Position numbers and translations under genes: made by a program. Positions 61,109 to 64,000 of a stretch of DNA of 64,000 nucleotides are shown here, one piece after another; positions within the stretch are counted from its first letter, which is position 1, and the number at the start of each line of letters is the position of its first letter. This DNA comes from CAJCIT01 sp963771305 (GTDB lineage: Bacteria > Acidobacteriota > Terriglobia > Bryobacterales > Bryobacteraceae): positions 1-64,000 of the forward strand of contig CAVYTS010000007.1 in the NCBI GenBank assembly GCA_963771305.1, in the 5' to 3' direction. The notes under the pieces were generated by a model. The model worked only from the letters and a program-made list of their open reading frames with translations. It searched no databases and was not told where the DNA came from.

Positions 61109-64000
61109 ATGTGGATTGTCCGACTAGCGCTCAGCCGACCCTACACCTTCGTCGTAGTGGCCATGCTCATTGCCCTTCTGGGCGGAGTGTCCATCACGAC
61201 GATGGCGGTCGATATTTTCCCCTACATCGACATTCCGATTGTGAGCGTGCTGTGGAACTATTCAGGGTTATCGCCAGAGGAGATGGAGAAGCGGGTGGTG
61301 ACGGGCTTCGAGCGCAGCCTCACCAGTAATGTCAACGATATCGAGCACATTGAATCGCAGTGCTTCAATGGCTACGCCGTGGTTCGGATTTACTTCCATC
61401 CGAACGTAAAGGTAGACATGGCGGTAGCCCAGGTGACGGCCACCGTGCAAACCGCCCTCCGTCAGATGCCGCCCGGCATGTTTCCGGCCAACGTTCTGAG
61501 GTACGATGCAGCCAGCGTTCCCGTGCTGTCGCTCGGGCTTTCAAGCAAAACCCTGCATGAGCAGGAGATCTTCGATCTGGGCAATAACTTCATTCGGACA
61601 CCACTCGGCACGGTGCAAGGCGCGTCGGTTTCCTACCCGTTTGGCGGCAAACAGCGTTCCGTGATGGTCGATTTGAACCTGGATGAACTGTACGCCAAAC
61701 AACTTTCGCCGATCGATGTTTCGAACGCACTGAATCTGCAAAACCTGATCCTGCCCACGGGCACCGTGAAACTGGACAAGACCGAGTATCTGGTGCGCGT
61801 CAACAGCAGCCCCGAGCTGTTGAACGAGCTGAATAATCTTCCGATCAAAACCGTGAATGGCGCCACCGTGTACATGAAGGACGTAGCGCAGGTTCACGAC
61901 GGCTTTACGGTGCAGAACAATATCGTGCGCACGAACGGATCGCGCGGCGTTCTGATGACGATCACCCGAAGCGGAAAGGCCTCGACGCTAGCCATCGTGA
62001 ACGCGGTGAAGGCCGCACTACCCAACATCCTGGCCAATGTTACGCCGGCGCTGAAGGTGGTGGCGTTGGCGGACCAATCGCTGTTTGTGCGGGCATCGAT
62101 TCAAGGGGTGGTGCGGGAGGCCCTGATCGCCGCAGGCCTGACAGGCTTGATGATCCTGCTATTCCTGGGAAGCTGGCGGAGCACGCTGATCGTTTGTATC
62201 TCGATCCCGCTTTCCATCCTCACATCGATCTCGATTCTCAACCTGCTCGGGGAAACGATCAACGTGATGACGCTAGGGGGATTGGCGCTGGCGGTCGGCA
62301 TCCTGGTGGACGATGCAACGGTCGAAATCGAGAACACGCATCGGAACCTTGCGTTGCGAAAGCCGCTGCTGCAGGCCGTGCTGGATGGTGCGCAACAGAT
62401 CGCCGTTCCGACCTTTGTCGCGACACTTTCCATCTGCATTGTGTTTGTCCCGGTGTTGCTGCTGACCGGAACAGCGCGTTACTTGTTTACACCGCTGGCG
62501 ATGGCGGTGGTCTTTGCGATGCTTGCATCGTATTTCCTATCCCGAACCCTGGTCCCGACCATGGTGGCTTATCTGCTGAAGTCGGAGGTTCACTTGTATC
62601 AGCAGGGGACGCACGGGGAAACGTCGGGCGGCGAGGGCGCCATCTGGAAGGCCCACTATTTATTCAACGAGCTGTTCGAAGGCCTGCGCTTCCGGTACGT
62701 AGGCTTGCTCGAATGGTCGCTGCGGCATCGTCTGCCCGTGTTGATTGCGTTTCTAGGGCTTTCGACGGCATCACTGGGGCTGGTCGGGTTGGTGGGAGAA
62801 GACTTCTTCCCGAATGTGGATTCCGGCCAGATGCGGCTGCACGTGCGCTGTCCGGCGGGCACGCGCATTGAAGAAACCGAGATTCGATTCGCCGATGTGG
62901 AGCGCGAAATCAGGGAGGTCATCCCCGCCGATGAGATTGACGCGTTAATCGACATCATCGGCATTCCCAACAGTTGGACCAGCATCGCACAAGGAGACAT
63001 TCCCACGATCTCCAGCGCCGACGGCGAGATCCAGATTGCCCTGAAGAAAGAGAATCACGGCTCGACCCGCGACTACGAAGTGAAGCTCAGGAAGCATCTG
63101 AAGGAGAAGTTTCCTGATCTTTCGTTCTTCTTTCAACCAGCGAACATAACCACTCAGATTCTGAACTTCGGCCTCCCCGCGCCGATCGACCTACAGATCG
63201 TCGGCAGAGACAATGTGGCGAACTATCAACTTGCCAAGAAGCTTGCAGAGAAAATGTCGCACATTCCAGGTGCGGCCGACGTCCACGTGCATCAAGTTGT
63301 CGATCAACCCCAACTTCGGCTAGATGTGGACCGGGTGAAGGCGTCGGAGTTAGGGCTCACGCAACGCGATGTAACGAACAGTATGCTGATCTCGCTCACA
63401 GGCAATAGCATGGTCGCCCCGAATTTTTGGGTGAACTGGGCGAACGGCGTCAACTACGGTGTAGGCGTGCAGACGCCCCAGTACAAGGTCGATTCTCTCG
63501 ACGCCTTGCTTCGGACACCGATCTCGGCCGCCACCGATGCAGTCAACTCCACCACGCCTGGGTCGCCGATGGGTGCAGCGATGGGCGGTAATGCTTTCGT
63601 CAGCAATTCCCCCAACGCCAATTCTCAGGCCTACGCGAATCCAGGCGCTATGCCTGGAAGCACACAGCTGCTCTCGAATTTAGTCAGTGTCAAACGAGAC
63701 TATGCGCCGGTGATCGTAAATCACTACAACGTGTGGCCGGTTTTTGATGTGTACGCCAACGTCGACCGCCAAGATTTGGGAAGTGTAGGACGCCAGGTGA
63801 AGAAGATCATGAGCGACGAGGAAAAACACTTGCCGCGCGGCACTACGTTTGTGCTTCGTGGGCAAATTGAGACCATGGAATCGTCATTTTTCCGGCTTGG
63901 GTTGGGAATGATCTTCGCGGTGGTTCTGGTGTATCTCTTGATCGCAGTCAATTTTCAATCGTGGACGGATCCGTTCATCATTCTGATGGCGCTGCCCGGG
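61109..64000 (+). CDS. RND-family efflux transporter, 3' end beyond window
   Basis: At least 964 aa; the frame is open to the last base. HAE1/AcrB-like proton-driven pump of the inner membrane. N-terminal span: FVVVAMLIALLGGVSITTM, then VDIFPYIDIPIVSV and GFERSLTSNVNDIEHIESQ. Transmembrane proton-relay Asp pair in ALAVGILVDDATVEIENTHR. Second half begins LIAFLGLSTASLGLVGLVGE, and span 8 starts FAVVLVYLLIAVNFQSW. A Gly/Ala/Asn/Ser-rich insert (about residues 805-857) interrupts the second periplasmic domain. No adaptor or TolC gene is adjacent inside the window. It is divergent from the dehydratase gene. Confidence 0.92.
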   Translation, partial: MWIVRLALSRPYTFVVVAMLIALLGGVSITTMAVDIFPYIDIPIVSVLWNYSGLSPEEMEKRVVTGFERSLTSNVNDIEHIESQCFNGYAVVRIYFHPNVKVDMAVAQVTATVQTALRQMPPGMFPANVLRYDAASVPVLSLGLSSKTLHEQEIFDLGNNFIRTPLGTVQGASVSYPFGGKQRSVMVDLNLDELYAKQLSPIDVSNALNLQNLILPTGTVKLDKTEYLVRVNSSPELLNELNNLPIKTVNGATVYMKDVAQVHDGFTVQNNIVRTNGSRGVLMTITRSGKASTLAIVNAVKAALPNILANVTPALKVVALADQSLFVRASIQGVVREALIAAGLTGLMILLFLGSWRSTLIVCISIPLSILTSISILNLLGETINVMTLGGLALAVGILVDDATVEIENTHRNLALRKPLLQAVLDGAQQIAVPTFVATLSICIVFVPVLLLTGTARYLFTPLAMAVVFAMLASYFLSRTLVPTMVAYLLKSEVHLYQQGTHGETSGGEGAIWKAHYLFNELFEGLRFRYVGLLEWSLRHRLPVLIAFLGLSTASLGLVGLVGEDFFPNVDSGQMRLHVRCPAGTRIEETEIRFADVEREIREVIPADEIDALIDIIGIPNSWTSIAQGDIPTISSADGEIQIALKKENHGSTRDYEVKLRKHLKEKFPDLSFFFQPANITTQILNFGLPAPIDLQIVGRDNVANYQLAKKLAEKMSHIPGAADVHVHQVVDQPQLRLDVDRVKASELGLTQRDVTNSMLISLTGNSMVAPNFWVNWANGVNYGVGVQTPQYKVDSLDALLRTPISAATDAVNSTTPGSPMGAAMGGNAFVSNSPNANSQAYANPGAMPGSTQLLSNLVSVKRDYAPVIVNHYNVWPVFDVYANVDRQDLGSVGRQVKKIMSDEEKHLPRGTTFVLRGQIETMESSFFRLGLGMIFAVVLVYLLIAVNFQSWTDPFIILMALPG

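Overview
The window looks like chromosomal DNA of an acidobacterium close to the Solibacter/Bryobacter group. The evidence is about 61-62 % GC-looking coding sequence plus several families I know mainly from that group: PadR regulators paired with very long duplicated FtsX/MacB-type permeases (ADOP, TIGR03434, with its PadR partner TIGR03433), a VWFA-related acidobacterial protein (TIGR03436), DUF2961, Tat-exported sulfatases, and kinases fused to WD40/TolB-like propellers. This is recognition from protein sequence alone; no database was searched.

Layout. 0.1-6.3 kb: a PAS histidine kinase, a response regulator broken by an amber codon, and a secreted PQQ-propeller / arylsulfotransferase pair (the second frameshifted). 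7.4-9.3 kb: ruin of an integrative conjugative element (tRNA-Gly 3' half, tyrosine integrase, MobF relaxase, DUF2786-like fragment). 9.3-15.6 kb: an orphan frameshifted ADOP permease, a decayed DUF2092 / Asn-rich locus, and response regulators. 15.6-21.2 kb: intact housekeeping and transport (M20 peptidase, coaA, a fused double ABC permease with its ATPase). 21.2-22.7 kb: a rearrangement scar of DUF362, TadG-like and TadE-like fragments. 22.8-30.2 kb: Ser/Thr kinase, YceI, a beta-barrel protein and PadR-ADOP module 1. 30.2-31.2 kb: duplicated scraps and toxin-antitoxin genes (ghost RHH/PIN pair, intact hicBA). 31.3-35.9 kb: core envelope and replication genes psd-pssA-asd-like, lptE-holA, and rpsT. 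36-38.9 kb: dispersed repeats and a Met/His-rich envelope protein. 39-43.9 kb: PadR-ADOP module 2, sigma/anti-sigma, OsmC, and a TolC ghost ending at an IS-end-like repeat. 44-50.3 kb: membrane and secreted proteins, MBL hydrolase, CocE/NonD hydrolase, sulfatase. 50.3-59.8 kb: PadR-ADOP modules 3 and 4 around DUF2961 and VWFA genes. 59.8 kb to the end: a mannonate-dehydratase-like enzyme and an RND efflux pump running off the edge.

How it works together. Each of the four intact ADOP permeases is transcribed behind its own PadR gene, and at least three of the four PadR promoters carry a clear but different palindrome, which suggests separately autoregulated copies. The envelope theme recurs: phospholipid synthesis, LptE, RND pump, YceI, ADOP permeases. 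The secreted sulfatase, arylsulfotransferase and sugar-acid dehydratase fit a soil organism handling sulfated or uronate polymers. Core genes are all intact, while about fifteen accessory genes are broken. The breaks cluster at 1.5-15 kb and 21-23 kb, so gene decay explains them better than uniform sequencing error.
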